Shown here piece after piece: positions 63,652 to 64,000 of a stretch of DNA of 64,000 nucleotides. The DNA lies in NCBI RefSeq assembly GCF_000615905.1, contig NZ_BAMN01000002.1:62001-126000 (forward strand). Direction: 5' to 3'. Positions within the stretch are counted from its first letter, which is position 1; the number at the start of each line of letters is the position of its first letter. The notes under the pieces are model-generated. The model did no database searches. It had not been told where the DNA came from and saw only the letters and a list, made by a program, of their open reading frames with translations. A program made the position numbers and the translations under genes. This DNA is from Companilactobacillus nodensis DSM 19682 = JCM 14932 = NBRC 107160. Its GTDB lineage: Bacteria > Bacillota > Bacilli > Lactobacillales > Lactobacillaceae.

Positions 63652-64000
63652 TTAGTAGTTAACTACGTTTACCTTTTCAAAGTAATCTTTATATTGATTA
63701 ATGTCAATATATCCTGTTTTTTCTTGAAGGGTGTTCAAAATTCCAACAGTCATTGCGCGTTTCATAACGTCTTCTGGACTTTCTTGATTTACGATACCAG
63801 CGGCTAAACCAGCAACAGTAGAATCACCTGAGCCGACAGGGTTGACGGCGTGGATCTTAGGTATGTTTACTTTAAAGAATTTATCGATGTGTTTTACGAA
63901 ACAACCCTTTGAGCCAAGTGATACTACGATCCAAGGAATATCTTGGAATATTTCTTCGGTTGCTAATTTATCCTTCAAGTCGTCCAAGTCTTCAACTTCT
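63652..64000 (-). CDS. lacC: Tagatose-6-phosphate kinase, C-terminal part (partial)
   Basis: The frame is open to the window edge. The 115 or so visible residues contain WIVVSLGSKGCFV and the PfkB signature NPVGSGDSTVAGLAAG with the catalytic Asp. This is the C-terminal third of a LacC-type sugar kinase. It ends 31 bases before the aldolase start. The kinase would phosphorylate tagatose-6-phosphate at C1. The N-terminal part lies outside the window. Confidence 0.88.
   Translation of the reverse strand, partial: EVEDLDDLKDKLATEEIFQDIPWIVVSLGSKGCFVKHIDKFFKVNIPKIHAVNPVGSGDSTVAGLAAGIVNQESPEDVMKRAMTVGILNTLQEKTGYIDINQYKDYFEKVNVVNY

Noticed and set aside
1-64000. CRISPR arrays, insertion sequences, prophage or integrase genes
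   Set aside because: No regularly spaced repeats, transposase or integrase motifs were seen on either strand.

Overview
The window is low-GC Gram-positive chromosome, most likely from a Lactobacillaceae species; Companilactobacillus is my best guess. The evidence is purine-rich ribosome binding sites, CcpA-type cre boxes, a T-box leader, an SLAP-type surface domain, a WxL-type surface protein, mannose-family PTS genes, an arc cluster and tagatose-6-phosphate genes. I see no IS element, prophage, CRISPR array or rRNA. The species call is inference.

Layout. 1-1521: end of a polar amino-acid ABC transporter. 1573-1965: two diverged, convergent copies of one structured element, unlike anything else in the window. 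2005-3724: T-box leader and an NhaC-family carrier, probably a tyrosine transporter. 3794-7136: MacB-like efflux operon behind a perfect dyad. 7282-10167: small lipoproteins and membrane proteins.

10238-34719 is the centrepiece, a nearly complete N-glycan (high-mannose) utilisation locus. It has two sugar ABC permeases, two tandem binding lipoproteins, a GH20 hexosaminidase, a YesL/YesM/YesN-type sensor module, a ROK kinase, GH92, GH125 and GH38 alpha-mannosidases, a GntR/LacI-type repressor, an MsmK-type ATPase, a PucR-like regulator and a GH1 enzyme. A secreted GH18 endo-beta-N-acetylglucosaminidase with a C-terminal surface domain follows (32854-34719). The model: the GH18 enzyme frees glycans outside the cell, the ABC system imports them, and the mannosidases trim them in the cytoplasm. 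A shared dyad (TGATATATCA) and cre boxes suggest joint local and CcpA control.

35039-43267: a small broken gene, a PEPCK-like P-loop protein, tRNA-Asn, a GlnK/GlnL-like two-component system and a divergent arcB-arcC-arcD-like cluster in which arcC and the carrier are interrupted. 43358-45409: NrtR-type regulator and NiaP-like niacin transporter with a 28-bp dyad. 45458-49875: membrane/surface proteins, two histidine phosphatases, an oxidoreductase and a flavodoxin. 50073-53993: fumarase, fumarate-reductase-like flavoprotein and LysR regulator. 54048-55474: SunSET-domain protein and a frameshifted nuclease. 55737-58990: GntR regulator and mannose-family PTS (IIB, IIC, IID, IIA). 59096-64000: cysteine desulfidase-like enzyme, frameshifted WxL-type protein, and lacD/lacC of the tagatose pathway.

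Six genes are broken by small indels, most explained by one missing base in a short repeat, and arcC has an in-frame stop. The indels look more like residual sequencing error than decay, which cannot be settled from this sequence alone.
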